61,693 nt of DNA from Chara braunii. Taxonomy: Eukaryota; Streptophyta; Charophyceae; Charales; Characeae. Under the pieces are notes generated by a model. The model made no database searches and was not told where the DNA came from. It saw only the letters and a list, made by a program, of their open reading frames with translations. Location: positions 7,077,290 to 7,138,982 of the forward strand of contig BFEA01000006.1 in NCBI GenBank assembly GCA_003427395.1, written 5' to 3'. Below are positions 11,075 through 22,732 of this stretch, piece by piece. How positions within the stretch are numbered: position 1 is the first letter of the stretch; every line of letters begins with the position of its first letter. Made by a program: the position numbers and the translations under genes.

Positions 11075-12843
11075 TCAGAATGCGCCGTCGGTTCCATACC
11101 ATTGCAGGTCCACCATTGCTAGCTGGTGGGGCGGGAAGGGATCTGGAAATTCAGTGGATGATCGCAGTGGGAACTCCTGGCCCACCACTGTCCAGTCTTT
11201 GAAACAAATACTGTAATCCCTTCTAAACTCTCCCTGGTGGTCACCCTGGGTAGGTCTGCCTTCCCATTTGATGGAGGCAATCCAGCCCCCATTCTCGCTG
11301 CCCAACCAGTCCTTTGAGAATTGTTGGATTGTTTGTGCTATGTGCTTGGCTGAGTGAAACAAGTCCAATTGGTTCTTTATTATTTGCCACTGTACCATTA
11401 ATTCTGGTTGGACATATTGTTTTATTATATTTGTCACCTCTCCTTCCGCCGTGCGGGCACCCTCTATAGCATATATGCAGCGTTTCCTCCAAAGGGCCCA
11501 CATGACCGCTCTCCTTCCTATTTTAAACATGTTGTTTTCGAAAGAGCTATCCGTGGGGGAGGACCACGTTTCGCATAGTATGGCTTTCCAGTCCCAAGGC
11601 CATTTTGACCCATTGTCTAGACGGGACCAGATTCTATCCCACCATCGCCATGTGAGGACTGCACCCGGACATTGCATGAATATGTGTTCTATAGTTTTCG
11701 GGATCCTGCGGGAGGGGAAGACAGTGTGGCACACTTTGCACCAGGGTAATGTTTGTCCTCTCTGCTCCAGACGGGTCNAGTGTGGCACACTTTGCACCAG
11801 GGTAATGTTTGTCCTCTCTGCTCCAGACGGGTCCGATCTATCAACCAGTCGTTGGTGGGTAAGCAACGATGTTCTATCTGCCACTGCAGTGAGGCCATCT
11901 TTGCTGGCCTGGCTCTGGTGGCAGTGAACTAACGGATAGGACGGATCACCTCAGCTCCTACATTTAATTGGGATCTCCATCTTTCCTTCACATTTTCCTT
12001 AATGTTTACTTCGGGGCGCAGCAGGCGGTACGTTGCCTTCACTGTTAGGTTTTGTAGCTTTGTCTTCCCCCAAAATCTGCTTTTCTGTGGTTGTGACCAC
12101 TACCATTCCTCGGGATCCAAGGGGAGTTCAACCAATGAGGTGTTTGGCTGATATGCTGTCCATACCTCCTTGTCCCGTAGCACACGGATCCTTTGTAAAT
12201 CCTTGTTTTTTCCCCATCTCACCACATCCGGAGAGTATCGGGTAAGGACGTTATCCTTGCCTATGTGAAACAGATTAATCAAAGTTTCATCCGACCGTAC
12301 GTCCACCACATTTCCAACACTTTCTGAGTCGTCCGGTATAGATACCCAGTCCCCTTCTTCCAGTCGTGGTCCTTTGCGCAGGATGCGCACCTAGTCCAGG
12401 GGAATTCCGAATATCAACATTTCAAGGTTCTCCTCAATATTATGACAGTATTTTAGTGTCTCCCTCAGTTGCGGCACTGTTTTCCAATCCCTCGTCTCTG
12501 AGTTCCAAATGTCTTTTATTCACATACCTTTTTTAACCCAGCTACACCACGGGGTGGCCGAACTGCAATACACCCTGCTATATCGATCGGTGATCCTCCT
12601 ATTGCCAAACAGGGGTTGGCGCAGCACTTCCTCCTACCTCGAGGGGCGGGGGTTGTCAGGAAGAGGGAGTTGGCGCCATGCTCTCAAAACCCTGGCCCAG
12701 AAGTCATCCCGGGCCAAATCCTTCCGGATTGTTCCTTTAGTCGGCTCATGACTACCTCAAGTGCGCCATGGCACAGTCCAAAAACGGTCTTCCAACCAGG
12801 TCAGCGGGTGAGCGTTACGTGGGGCTTGTGGGGCAAGTCTGGC
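11075..12843 (-). pseudogene. LINE-1 ORF2 C-terminal half with zf-RVT zinc finger
   Basis: Frames in sequence (12390-12100, 11898-11689, 11884-11075) read through VRILRKGPRLEEGDWVSI, DLQRIRVLRDKEVW, LQWQIEHRCLPTNDWLIDR, then TLPWCKVCHTVF...EHIFMQCPGAVLTWRWWDRIW, the CxxC...HxxxC zf-RVT finger that follows the RT in plant LINEs. The equivalent parts of LINE-2 (32413-31217) and LINE-3 (27287-26259) align with it. The frame break at 11778 is caused by a 55-bp duplication around an N and may not exist in the genome. Confidence 0.8.
11723..11833. repeat. Identical 55-bp copies joined by one N
   Basis: 11723-11777 and 11779-11833 are identical over 55 bases, with N at 11778. This is the pattern of two contig ends that overlap but were joined through a gap base. 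It shifts the LINE-1 ORF2 frame by 56 bases. Confidence 0.9.
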
Positions 12844-14697
12844 CTACCATGGAAGTTGTTGTGCAAAGAGTAGCCTCTTAACCCATTGCACCATTATCGT
12901 TGTGACCTGTGTTTCGGGGTCAAGAATCCCCAGCCCCACTTTGTTTTTAGGTTGGATCATCGAGGACCAAGCTACCCTACTAATAACATTCGTGAGCTCA
13001 CCATTGCCTCGCCACAACAGTGTCGTTACCTGACGCTTCAAAGATCGGATGGCTGTCTTGCTAAGAGCCCAGATTGCAGATTTGTACCAAAGGGCCGCCA
13101 ACACCACATTGTTAATCGCCAGCACCCTACCGAATAGGGAGGTGTGTTGGTCCTTCCAACTGGCTAGCTTTTCTATCCACTCATCGTTCGATGCCGGCTT
13201 GCCTAGAGCTGTTAGAATGATTCCAAGTACCCTTACCGGGGCCTCTTCGGGGAGCCACTTAACCCGTGGAAGGTCCGGGGGGCGCACACCTTGATGGTGA
13301 ATCCACCAACCCAAAGTTTTATTTCCCCAGTTAACAGTCATGTCTGAGATCGCCGTGAATCGATCAAATAGTCTTCTGATCTCCTCCATGTTTGTTGTGG
13401 TGGCATCTACCATAATTGCCAAGTCATCTGCGAACAACGAGCAGATGGGGATTGCGTCGTTAGGGATGGCTGAAATCTGCAGCTTCCGCAGGTTTTTGTT
13501 GGCGCGAAGGTTCTCTGCCAGTGCCTCCATCACAATTATGAAAAGGAAGGGTGCCAGAGGGTCTCCTTGTCTGACTGACCGTTGAAGCGGGAAGGTCGGC
13601 GCCACCCTGCCATTGACTTGGACCCTCGTCGTGGCTTTATGATGCAGAATTTCAGTCCAACGCCGAAAAGTTGGTCCAATGTTCATTTTCCCCATGCATC
13701 TATCTAGAAATTGCCAATCTACATGATCGTAGGCTTTTTCGAAATCGATGAAGACCACCGCCGTGTTCTGTTTATCCTGTCTTGTGAGTTTGAGGAGTTC
13801 ATTGACTAATAGGATATTGTCGTGGATCCTACGTCCTTTGACGAATCCAGTCTTTGTGGGGTGAATGATGTCGTCCAAGACTAGAATCAGGCGATTTGCC
13901 AGGGCTTTCGCTAACAGCTTATACAACGCCGGCAGCAACGTTATTGGTCTATAGTTCCTGACATCCATCTTGTCCCCCTTTTTAAATAGGAGGGTGAGAA
14001 CTCCCTGTCCCACCAGGTCGCCCATCTGCCCTGTCTCCCACACCTGATTATAGAAGTCCATCAGGTCTGGGGCCATATGGGTCCAGAAGGTCTCCCAGAA
14101 CTCGTTAGGGAATCCATCTATTCCCGGTGTCTTCTCCTTCTCCATCTGTATCATCGCCTTCCAGATTTCCTCCTTGGACAGGGGGCGATCTAGATCTATT
14201 TTTTGCTGGTCCGTTAGGGTCTTCTCGAGGGGCCTCAGGAATTCTTCGATTTCTTTCTCCCTGATCTCTTTCTCCCTTCGTGCGCAGCGGGAAGTAAATA
14301 GGTCCTTAAAGAAGGATCTTGCTATCTGCACACATTGGGGGGTGGAGGCGACAATATCCTGATGACCGGTTTGTGGATCATAAAGTGCTTCTATGGTGGA
14401 TCTATGTGCACGTACTCTGGCCATACTAAAGAATCTTTTGTCCATGGTCCCCTCCGTTTGGTATCGTGCCAGTCGCTCTCGGATGTGTGCTCCCTCCCAT
14501 TGTTGTGTGGCAAACATCTGAAGTTGTTCTTTCAAGGTCTGTACGCTTGGATCCCCTTGCTGTGTCTGATGAGTTTCATGTGGAGTGCGTGTTCTTGTGC
14601 CCTCCCGTTGCTGTGTCTGCTGAGTTTCGTGTAAGTTGTGGGGGTTGTGGGACTGATCTTGATTTTCAAGTTGCTGCAGTTGCTGGTGAATTTCCAT
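12844..14697 (-). pseudogene. LINE-1 reverse transcriptase domain
   Basis: This 617-residue open frame contains the LINE RT blocks in order: MEKEKTPGIDGFPNEFW, KGDKMDVRNYRPITLLPALYK, ALANRLILVLDDIIHPTKTGFVKGR, AVVFIDFEKAYDHVDW (first catalytic Asp), RSVRQGDPLAPFLFIIVMEAL, and CSLFADDLAIMVDA (the FADD catalytic pair). After these come the thumb and LGGLGILDP-type motifs (here KVGLGILDPETQ). The domain carries out target-primed reverse transcription. The N-terminal 100 residues are Gln/Arg/Thr-rich and repetitive. The frame is open, but its neighbours are frameshifted, so the element as assembled is not functional. Confidence 0.93.
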
Positions 14698-14862
14698 CTC
14701 TTGCTGGTGCTTCTTGGTTGCTAACAGTTTGGAGTACTCTTGACATTTTCTGCCCAGATAGAACAGTCCATTATTAAACCAGTCAATTTTTTCCTGAATA
14801 TGCTGTTTTTGTGTGCGCCATTACGTCCAACAGTCTGTAATATACTTCTGGAAAGTTTGTTG

Positions 14863-15745
14863 TTATAGGATGGAAGTATTGAGTTTGTAAAATCTTGGGC
14901 CACGATTTGTTTTCTTACGAAAAGAAAAAACGGTTGTGCACATTTTGTGATCCAGGCCCGGGTAAGGGCTAGCTGGTAAGATTGTTGCGAGGAGCAGAGA
15001 TCCTCCCAGATCTTCCGAGGTCAGAATTAAGCCAATCCTGGATCTCGTCTGGTTCTCCGTCCCAGTGTTACGTAGGCATGAGTAGTATCGTGTTTTTGTT
15101 TTTTGTCTTCGGAAGGTGTCGAACACTTTTAGTGATAGACACAGCTCACTGATTATCCGCTCATCCTCCTCTATATACCACGGGGCAGGGGAGGGTGTTC
15201 GCCATCTATCCATCCACCGATCCGGGGCTGCATTGCAATCCCCCACTATAATGATTGGGATCCCGTTCGGGATATGCAATTTGATATTCTCAAAGAATTT
15301 TTTCCTTTCATTTACTGCATTGGGGGCATAGATACATAGTATGCATACAATTTCAAGTTCTAGTGTGACCAGGATTGACACCCATCGGCCTTCCTCCTGA
15401 TCCATTGCCCAGTATACTGGATCTGCTCGGGATTCGGGGGGGATCCAAATAGCCCCCCGTGCGCTCCCTGGTTTTGGGGTGGGCCCTAAAGGCCTTATAT
15501 GGCCAGACTAATTTATGTATGCGGTTGTGCTCCGGAGTGTCTATCAGGTGCGTTTCCTGGACACATACTATGTCTGGCCAATTTCTACCCCTCACCCCTT
15601 TCATCAGGTCCCAGATTGCATTGTGTTTTTCAGGTTTCCTCGAGGCGAGACCATTGGCATTCAATGACCGTAAGTCCAGGTCTGCTGCCCTCTTGCATTG
15701 ATTCCAAATGCAGTCTTTCCCATATACTGCTTTAACCGGATCCAT
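14863..15745 (-). pseudogene. LINE-1 ORF2 APE-type endonuclease
   Basis: Two frames (15745-15353 and 15405-14863) give LRSLNANGLASRKPEKHNAIW, WPDIVCVQETHLID (QE of the active site), VCILCIYAPNAVNERKKFF, IIIVGDCNAAPDRW (catalytic GDxN), and GLDHKMCTTVF (the His of the SDH motif, here LDH). This is the apurinic/apyrimidinic-type nuclease that nicks target DNA. A frameshift near 15390 separates the two parts. LINE-2 has the same domain at 35511-34825. Confidence 0.88.
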
Positions 15746-15782
15746 TTACTTGTCTTGCAGTTATATCCTAGCCCAAGACTGG

Positions 15783-17302
15783 TCACAACCGGGTCCATGA
15801 CAACTGTTCCCATTCCCAATCTGTGGCTCCCGCCGGCATCCTGAGAAGCGCACATAAGCTTTTCTGGACGTCGTGCTCGGACCAGGTGTCGCTATGCTTA
15901 ATCCTGACCGTCTGCAGGCTTAGCAGTTGACTGTGGGTGTGCCATCTCAGGCTGCTCTCCTTGGTGGGATCGAAGCGTATGTATACGTCCCTCTGTGCAA
16001 TCTTGGTAGGGCCTGTCACAATCGAGGCCATAGCCTGTGCCCCGGGCGGTAGGGCTTCTGCAATGCGGGATTCCAGCTGCATTTGCAGAATCCCTGCCGC
16101 AGCATCCGACGTGCAGTTTTTTGGGCTAGTCCAGAACGACGACCAGCCTTGCAGCGTGACGCCCCCTTGTCTTCCATTTTCCGCCGGTGACAAGCCTACT
16201 TCCCGTTTCTCATTTTTCTTTCGAATGGGGATGAGCAGCGCAGCCTCTTGAGACATGGGGCCGGTGTCACCACCCATCTCAACGAGCTGCCTCAGCTTTC
16301 TTTTCCGCACCAAGTCGAGCGGAGCGTTCTCCTCCGGGTCCGGAGGTTCCGGTTCCGGTGGCGGAGGTGGGTGTTGGAGAACCAGGTCCGGCCCCGGGGG
16401 CGGGGCAGGTTGTTGCATAAGCGGGGGGTTTTGGAGCTCTTCTCCTTGTGTTCCGTGCTGGCTGGCTTCTTTCATTGCTGCAGCTTGTGGTGCCTGGAAC
16501 CGTGCAGACAGAATTGTGTCCAATCTGTGCCATGCATCGGACCATTTCACCCCCGGTTGCAGTCCCTTCTCCAGCACATTTTTAAGTGAGACGCTCGTGT
16601 CCAGCACGGGGAAGAGATCCAGGTATGTCTTGTCCCAGAAGTCATCGGACAGGGGGCCATGCTTTGCTTTGAGATTGGCCATCAGCCAGTCCGCTATGGC
16701 AACCAGCTTCTGTTCCATGGGTAGATCCAGCGGCAGTGCACCCTCTTCCTCACCTTCCCGGTCACGCTCTGGGGCCAGTCCCTCCGGTGACATGCTAGCA
16801 TTATCCGGAAGGGGGTCCACATCCATAGGATCCAATCCAAAGGCTGCTTGAAGGGGGTCGGTATCCCCTGTATGGCCTTCCAACTGGACCCCATTTGCAG
16901 TCCCCTCCGATATTTCTGTTTCCTCGAGATGCTTCAGCGTCACCTCCTGGGCCCCCGTCGGTCGGACTCCTCCTTGTTCCAGGCTAGGGATGTTGCTTGT
17001 GGTGTCTGATTGAGGGAATTGAGCAGACGACTCCCCAGCCCGTTTGTTTTTACTCTTTGTGATCTGACTCATCTGAGGTACATTCTGTTCTCTGGTGGCT
17101 GCTGCACTCTTCTCTTCCTGGATGTAACTCCCAGCAAAGGGGCCCGGGGTGGCGCTGGGTTATCGTCCCGCAATCGATCCGGTTCTGTCTGCTGTTTTTG
17201 GACCCAGATTTCCTTCCCACCTTTCTTCCCTGCTATTTTCCATCCCGAGTTCACCCGGCTCTCCTGCAGAGGGCTTGCTTGTTTGTTCTGAACCTTTTCC
17301 AT
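15783..17302 (-). pseudogene. LINE-1 ORF1 distal part: disordered region plus conserved C-terminal domain
   Basis: A 429-residue frame (17072-15783), preceded by a short frame (17302-17069). It is acidic and proline-rich in the middle (PPPPPEPEPPDPEE), with a helical block WLMANLKAKHGPLSDDFWDK, and ends with VTLQGWSSFWTS...RDVYIRFDP...LLSLQTVRIKHSDTWSE. The GGVTLxGW block recurs in LINE-2 at 36137-35943, so this C-terminus is under constraint and is likely a second nucleic-acid-binding module. It continues ORF1 across two frameshifts. I do not recognise the domain. Confidence 0.65.
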
Positions 17303-18624
17303 GTGTTTGAGGGACGTGTTCCCCAGTCTGGTTCACCGGATCTTTCCCATACCCATCCTATTGAGGAACCTTCTTTCGTGCAGTCCTCAATATAAACCCA
17401 ACCTTCGTGTCCCGGGTCCACTGCTCTCCAATGGGTGACTTTTATTGGGTCCCGCAGCAATCTCCCCGTTGCTCTTGCCCTTTTCTGTGGATGGAGCAGG
17501 CACGCGTACTCGGTGCTTAGATGGCCGTAGGCTCTGCATTTATGGCACCATGGCCTCAGTTTGGGTGCAGTATGAATCATGTATTCCTTTCCTCCTATCC
17601 GATACGGAATCACATCATCAAGGGAGAATGGTTGGCCCTGAGGATAATCCAGGGCCAGCATCAAGTAATCATCCCTCTTAGCCACGAAGGAGGGAAGGGG
17701 GTTGATGAAAGCAATAATGTCGTACTGCAAACCGAAGTCATATACAAATGCTGCCTGGATTTCGACAGGGATATGACGGAATTCCACCCAGAAGAAATCC
17801 TGCATCAGCTGTGCCCTCCTCTCCTCCGGTCCCATCCTGCGCTGTGGCATCCAGGGGTAGATCCGGACCTCCGATCGTTCGCAGCGGAGGTGCTGCCATC
17901 CATCTATCGCCTTCTTGTCTGATTCGTGCATGCACAAGACTGTAACCGTAGTGTTGGAGACGGGTTGTGCCAAAAATTGATCCCGGGCCATTTCCGCGCT
18001 GTTTTTCAGAACTTCAAGCCGGCGGCCAATCTGCTTGACTTTGTCGTTGACTGACTTGAAGGCAGCGTCGTCATGAAACACCCAATTACCGGCATGTTTC
18101 ATGTAGACCTCATCCCTGCAAGCTATCCCATTCTGGGGGTAAGCTTTGACCATGACTTGCTTGCCTCCTTGTGACACGGCCCTTATTTCCGACGGTAGCA
18201 GGAATTTGGTCATGAAGAAGGCCCTCGCTGATGGTAGCCCTCCCAGGGGGATCTCAAGTTTCCCAGTTCTTGGACTACCCTGGCTCCGCTGGATGGTGAG
18301 GGCTCTACCCTGGTGCGGGTTTCTGAGTTTGTCCGCCCAGGTGGCCTGTGGTTGGCCATCACACGTCTCATGACTGGAGGGGAGAGATTTCACGTGTTGT
18401 TCCATCTTCTTCTCCTCCTCCGTTAGAACCCCTGTGTCTTCAGACTGCTGTCTTGCCTGGCTCATGCTTATTTCGTTTTGTGGAGGGGTTCCGGGGGCGG
18501 TGTTATGTTGGGACCATCGTTTATGTTGAAGGCGCTCGTCTGCCAGCTGTCTCATTGCCCCACTGTAAAAAAGCATTGAGCCCAGTCGTTTGTGAGCCCG
18601 TTGCAGTCTGTTGATTGGCCTCAT
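17251..18624 (-). pseudogene. LINE-1 ORF1 proximal part: DUF4283-like domain and CCHC knuckle
   Basis: A 457-residue open frame. Residues about 250-390 include RRAQLMQDFFWVEFRHIPVE, FVYDFGLQYDIIAFINPLP and KRDDYLMLALDYPQGQPFS. This resembles the RRM-like DUF4283 region of plant LINE ORF1, followed by CHKCRAYGHLSTEYAC, a CX2CX4HX6C knuckle. The protein should coat element RNA. LINE-2 keeps the same block (38156-37974: MMEDFYWVEFRHIPIEIQ). The start ATG at 18624 begins MRPINRLQRAHKRLGSMLFY, matched in LINE-2 at 39359 (MPRIIHHQRSHIVRGSMLMF), which supports this start. Confidence 0.8.
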
Positions 18625-20313
18625 GGTGGCGTGGTTTGCTCACTCTTTTTCAGAAACAATGTTTTCCTACTTTTGGTAGTTGTTTGCTTTGGGTTCCTTA
18701 TTTTTTGTGTTTTATTGTGTTTTATTGTGTTTTGTTTTGTTTTATTTATTGCACTCATTACGTATTTGTTACGTATTTATTTATTTGTTGTTTGATGTTT
18801 CGGTTTATTTATTTTCTCTTCTTGCCCTTTGCTTCCCAGTTCATACTGATCCAGCAACACCAAGGACTGGTTGGAATGTGTAAGGGGGCTGCCAGTGTAC
18901 CTTTGTTGCTCTGTTACTCAATCACTGCCCGGCCTCCCTCTGTTCCTCTCTCTTCTTCTGTCCTGTGTGGGTCAGTATTATCCTAAACGACTCCGTCAGT
19001 CAAATCCTCCCCCGAATTCCCAATTCTGAGTCCATCGGCGATGTCCTTCACCTCGATCTTCCTCCCACCATCTTTCTTTGTCTTCCCCTCCCCCGTGACT
19101 CCTTCCCAGTACAACTCCCCAGCCTTCCGCTTCCTTCCGTTGCCCTTCTTTCCTTCTTCCCCAGTTTCCCCCAATTTGTGAGTCAGACGGCGGTGCCTTC
19201 TGCCCTGGATCGTGGTGCTGCTGTCTTCCTCCCACTCCAGAGCGATACCCAATTCACCTGGTCTGTCGGCGCCGTCTTTTCTCGTGTTCTCAACCCCGCC
19301 GCTCACCTTCCGTCCCCTTCTTTTGCTATTTCAGCAAGCGTTTGTGCCCAGGACTTCGCCGCCTGGTTGTTTCCAACTTCCCCTGTTCTTCTCGCCCACC
19401 CTCCCAGAACTCTTTACGTCCTAACCCTTGTTCGTCCCAGTAACGTCCTGACCCTTGTTCGTCCAAGTAAGACCATCCCTTCTGACCGTGGTCAGTCCAC
19501 TCCAATCAGTCGTCGTGTTGTCACTTTGTCGTCAACCATCTCTTCTTTGGATCTTCGTCAACCCCCTGTTCATCACTCTTTTCCGAAACGTACCTTTTTT
19601 GGATGGGCGCACTCACAAACATTCGCCGTGTTGATGCTTTTTTCGTTGCTTCCACTGCCGATGTCCTCCCGCTATATCGTCTTGCTGCCACTCCCTCGTC
19701 TTAATCTGTGCCCTGTGTCCTTTCGCAGTGTCGTCGTTTTTTTGCGCTCAAAGTCCATACGCAAATCGCCTTCTCACGCACGCAATGTTCTCGCCTCTCC
19801 CGGGTCCGCGCGCGTGCGATTCGCTATGTCAGGAGCCCCCGTCTCCCCGTTGGGCAGGGTGCCTACTTGCTCGAGGCCCCCTCTCCCGGTCACCCTGGTC
19901 GGTGATGGCTCTTGGCTATGGACAGCCTCCCTCCTCACCTTCCCACTGTGAGCCGTGCCCACGAGCCCCGACGGACATCGCTGATGCCCCGCAGTTTCGC
20001 CCTGCGGCGGTTCAGCATTACCGGCACAAAATCTCAGCCGTCCAGATCTCGATGCAGACTAAGGCCCAGATTGGTCTGAAACCGAATTCCCTCCGGCCTG
20101 GATGCTTGTCTGGGTACCTGCGCACAACAAGTGAGTGTACCCAACCGAGGGCCTTGGTGCGGTACCTTTGACTCTACAGTTGACTTTGACCTTTGAATTT
20201 CCTGTGTGCAGCGTTAGGTCACACAGTCGAACGTGACAGACTCAGGCCTGGGCGTGTCTTGGTCACACAGCCCAGCGCAGACCAACTCGGGTCTGCGTTG
20301 CCTGGGGCTGAGT
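18625..20313 (-). other. LINE-1 5' UTR candidate, pyrimidine-rich on plus strand
   Basis: No gene. 18690-18790 is T-rich with TTTATTGTG repeats, and 18960-19960 is C/T-rich (purine-rich on the LINE sense strand). A 328-codon plus-strand open frame at 18965-19951 is compositional: Ser/Pro/Leu-rich with no family signal. LINE-2 has a similar purine-rich 5' UTR. Confidence 0.45.
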
Positions 20314-20325
20314 TCTGGGCCCCGG
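20314..20325 (+). repeat. Candidate target-site duplication of LINE-1, right copy
   Basis: TCTGGGCCCCGG, identical to 10505-10516. If correct, it fixes LINE-1 at about 9.8 kb including a 1.7-kb 5' UTR. Confidence 0.4.
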
Positions 20326-20720
20326 GCTACTTCTGAACAGGGTTACTGCAAGGAGTATACCTTCCTCTTTACTCTGCCTCCTTTCATGATGTGCAAGTGG
20401 GCCATTAAGGCACACAGAGATGTGGGCAGCTGCCGCTCAACCACAATCAATGTTGGCAGCCGTGTACGTGTGAGGCACAGTAAAAGGGGATCTGCAAGAA
20501 CAAATGGAAGGGGTACCCCAAGGAAAACCAAAAAACTGTCTAATTGTGAAATTGCTTAAATGTTGGACTGTCTCAGCTCAAGAGCTCTCATGGTCTGCAA
20601 TTGGACTAAAGCTGCTTGGATTCTGAATCTATTTATCTGGGTGACAACGGGGGCTGTTGTGGGGAAATTTTAAAACACGCAACAAAGGAGTCGCTGACTT
20701 AAAGGTCTTTTCCTGCACAG

Positions 20721-21029
20721 GTGATTTATGTCTCTCCTCTTGATGAGGCTGGAAGGTTGGAGACGTTGCAAGTGCACACGAGGCCAATGTCACTCTCACG
20801 GGATGTGGATCTGAATCTCATTGCGAGGTCAACAACATTCTTCACTGGAGCGGAGATTGCAGGTCTGTGCCGGGAGGCTGCAATGTCTGCGCTTCGAGAA
20901 GATATTAATGCGGACGCAGTTTCAAGCCGGCACTTTGAGAGTGCATTGGCAGGCATCCAACCGTCACTTTCACCATTGATCCTTTCAAGCTACGCCAGTT
21001 TTTTGAAGAACGTGAACAGAAGAAACTAG
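20721..21029 (+). CDS. AFG2: AFG2/SPATA5/CIP111-type AAA+ ATPase, last exon
   Basis: After the acceptor CCTGCACAG the exon reads VIYVSPLDEAGRLETLQVHT, then SLSRDVDLNLIARSTTFFTG, AEIAGLCREAAMSALRED and SSRHFESALAGIQPSLSP, ending NVNRRN-stop at 21029. The block GAEIxxLCREAAMxALxED with RHF.xAL is the helical subdomain (sensor 2 region) of the second AAA module. The closest pattern I know is SPATA5/AFG2 and plant CIP111, including the terminal I.P..S....Y..F. helix. The reading phase matches the exon ending at 1426. The C-terminus is short, without extra domains, as in AFG2. Confidence 0.88.
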   Translation: MIYVSPLDEAGRLETLQVHTRPMSLSRDVDLNLIARSTTFFTGAEIAGLCREAAMSALREDINADAVSSRHFESALAGIQPSLSPLILSSYASFLKNVNRRN

Positions 21030-21176
21030 TAATTAATGATTAAACTCGAAACCAATGTTCTCTCCTGAGAGGGCCTTTTTCTAATGTGCTCGAGCCACTG
21101 GGTAAATCACCCACTAATTGGGCCTGATTTTTGTTGGACATGCTTGTGTTAGTCTGTGACTAAGAGCAGGAAAAGG

Positions 21177-21180
<4 letters not shown>

Positions 21181-21248
<68 letters not shown>

Positions 21249-21249
21249 G
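21181..21249. repeat. (GA)n microsatellite
   Basis: About 34 AG units with a single AAAG interruption, 150 bp after the AFG2 stop codon and thus possibly in its 3' UTR. Confidence 0.97.
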
Positions 21250-22032
21250 ATGGTAGCTTTGGACTTCCTCTTGGCTGCAGCCTGCCATTCAGCCATGGAG
21301 GTTTGCATGCATGAGCGCATGGTCTTATTGTGCGAGATGGGACCACCATAGAACCGATAAGCTCCGCCATCCTAAATGTCAAGCAGCTGGGATAGCCCCA
21401 AGGCCATCAAGGCCGTCTGCTACGACACAATGCCGACACCCAGATGTGAAAGGATGCCAAGCAAGCACCTTGATCCGACACGAATTCACGCAAGAAATGT
21501 CAATCTCAACGCAACACGAAAAGGAGTGGTGGTATGGGTACCAGGTTGAGTGAATTCTTCACTCGTGTTTTGAACCATGCGTTTTCAATACACAGGTGGA
21601 TATATCTGTCCATCCCAGTGTGTGGCTTCGAGCGGCAGATTTGACTTCCTCTTTGGCCACATTCTGTCATTTGACCACTGGAGAGCGATTTTTTTTTTGG
21701 TGAAAAACGAGTGGAGTATTTTCATTCGCTAGTTATAAATTTCTAGACATTTCTCTCTCTCGAGGGTTCTCAAGTGCATCCCTTCGCTGACGACTGCCCA
21801 CACTGAGACAGTTTTCATTTGGGTGGATACTCGGAGTTCCCGGTATACATCGGGCCTCGCGCCTACACATCGGGATCAAAAAATGTTGGCTGGCGTTCTG
21901 GAATCCCGGAGATGGGAATTGGCCCATGCTCTGTCTCAACAATTTCCCCTTGGGTACTGTGAAAACCTCGTAGGGATAACGACCTTCTTGTTGCCTCTCT
22001 ACGTTGGCTTCCTGTGATGCGCCTGTCGGTCT

Positions 22033-22108
22033 GCACCTAGGCAAACGCAGCATACAGGTGCACGTTTGACTGTTGGTATGCACCTGGCAAACATAACATA
22101 CAGGTGCA
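22033..22108 (+). repeat. Two tandem TGCACCT...AGGTGCA hairpins
   Basis: 22033-22064 and 22079-22108 are related copies. Each starts TGCACCT and ends AGGTGCA (7-bp perfect inverted arms), with GGCAAAC and CATAC inside. Confidence 0.7.
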
Positions 22109-22722
22109 CATTGTGCAGCTTCTCAGCCGCACGTCTAGCGACCTTTCCCTTGAAAGCACCACTTGAGCATTCAAAATCTTCCCCTACCTTGTTTTACCAG
22201 TCAGAAATTCCTGCAGGCATTCCAGGTGGCTGCATAGGGTCTCATTTCCAACTCCAAAAACACTGCCATGTTGGTGTGTATGCCGAAGAAATGAGTTCCC
22301 CAACACATGCTGACACGGAACATGTACCGCAAGTTTGGCCTCGTCTTTCTGGCATGTGATGCTACTGAAAGCGAGTTCAAGCACCACTGGACCCTGAGGC
22401 CCAATCGCCGAAACTGCAGGTTAGGTTTGGAAGTTGAGGCGGCTGCTTTATTGCTGCCATAATTTGGTTATGTACAAAATGGTCACCATACTCTGCCTAG
22501 ATAAACATCCTCAGGCAGCAATTCTGTGTTTTGGATCGCCTGTCCTCTGATTCAATGTTCTACTGTTGCAGGGAGGTAATCCTCTGCTGTACACGAGGGC
22601 AATCAGTAACTGCGAGGGGGTGATCTATAAGTAAAACACAACTGTTCAAAAAAAAAAAAAAAAAAATGAAAAAAGGTAATATTTTGCAGATTTTGGATAA
22701 GCCGCCCAGTTTTAGATAAGAT

Positions 22723-22732
22723 GCACAATGCC
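22723..22732 (+). repeat. Target-site duplication of non-autonomous element, left copy
   Basis: GCACAATGCC is repeated exactly at 24588-24597, directly after the poly(A) tail. Confidence 0.6.

Larger units (their letters stand above)
10517..20313 (-). mobile_element. LINE-1 of this window: APE-type LINE with two ORFs
   Basis: Minus strand. From 5' to 3' there is a purine-rich 5' UTR (about 20313-18625), ORF1 (18624-15783), ORF2 with endonuclease (15745-14863), reverse transcriptase (14697-12844), connector and zf-RVT zinc finger (12843-11075), a 3' UTR with a 116-bp tandem duplication, and a poly(A) tail (T-run 10521-10544). The length is near-complete. It is GC-rich and keeps long open frames, so it is younger than LINE-2. 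The 3' end is secure; the 5' end rests on a 12-bp candidate target duplication. Confidence 0.85.
21030..22722. other. Downstream region of the AFG2-like gene
   Basis: No further coding region is recognised. It should contain the 3' UTR and polyadenylation site of the AAA+ gene. It holds a GA microsatellite (21181-21249), two hairpin-like repeats (22033-22108) and a 19-base poly(A) run at 22649-22667 that may end a decayed retrosequence. Confidence 0.5.

Noticed and set aside
18965-19951. 328-codon plus-strand open frame
   Set aside because: Ser/Pro/Leu/Val-rich translation from C/T-rich DNA, no domain, and it lies antisense to the likely LINE-1 5' UTR. A compositional frame.
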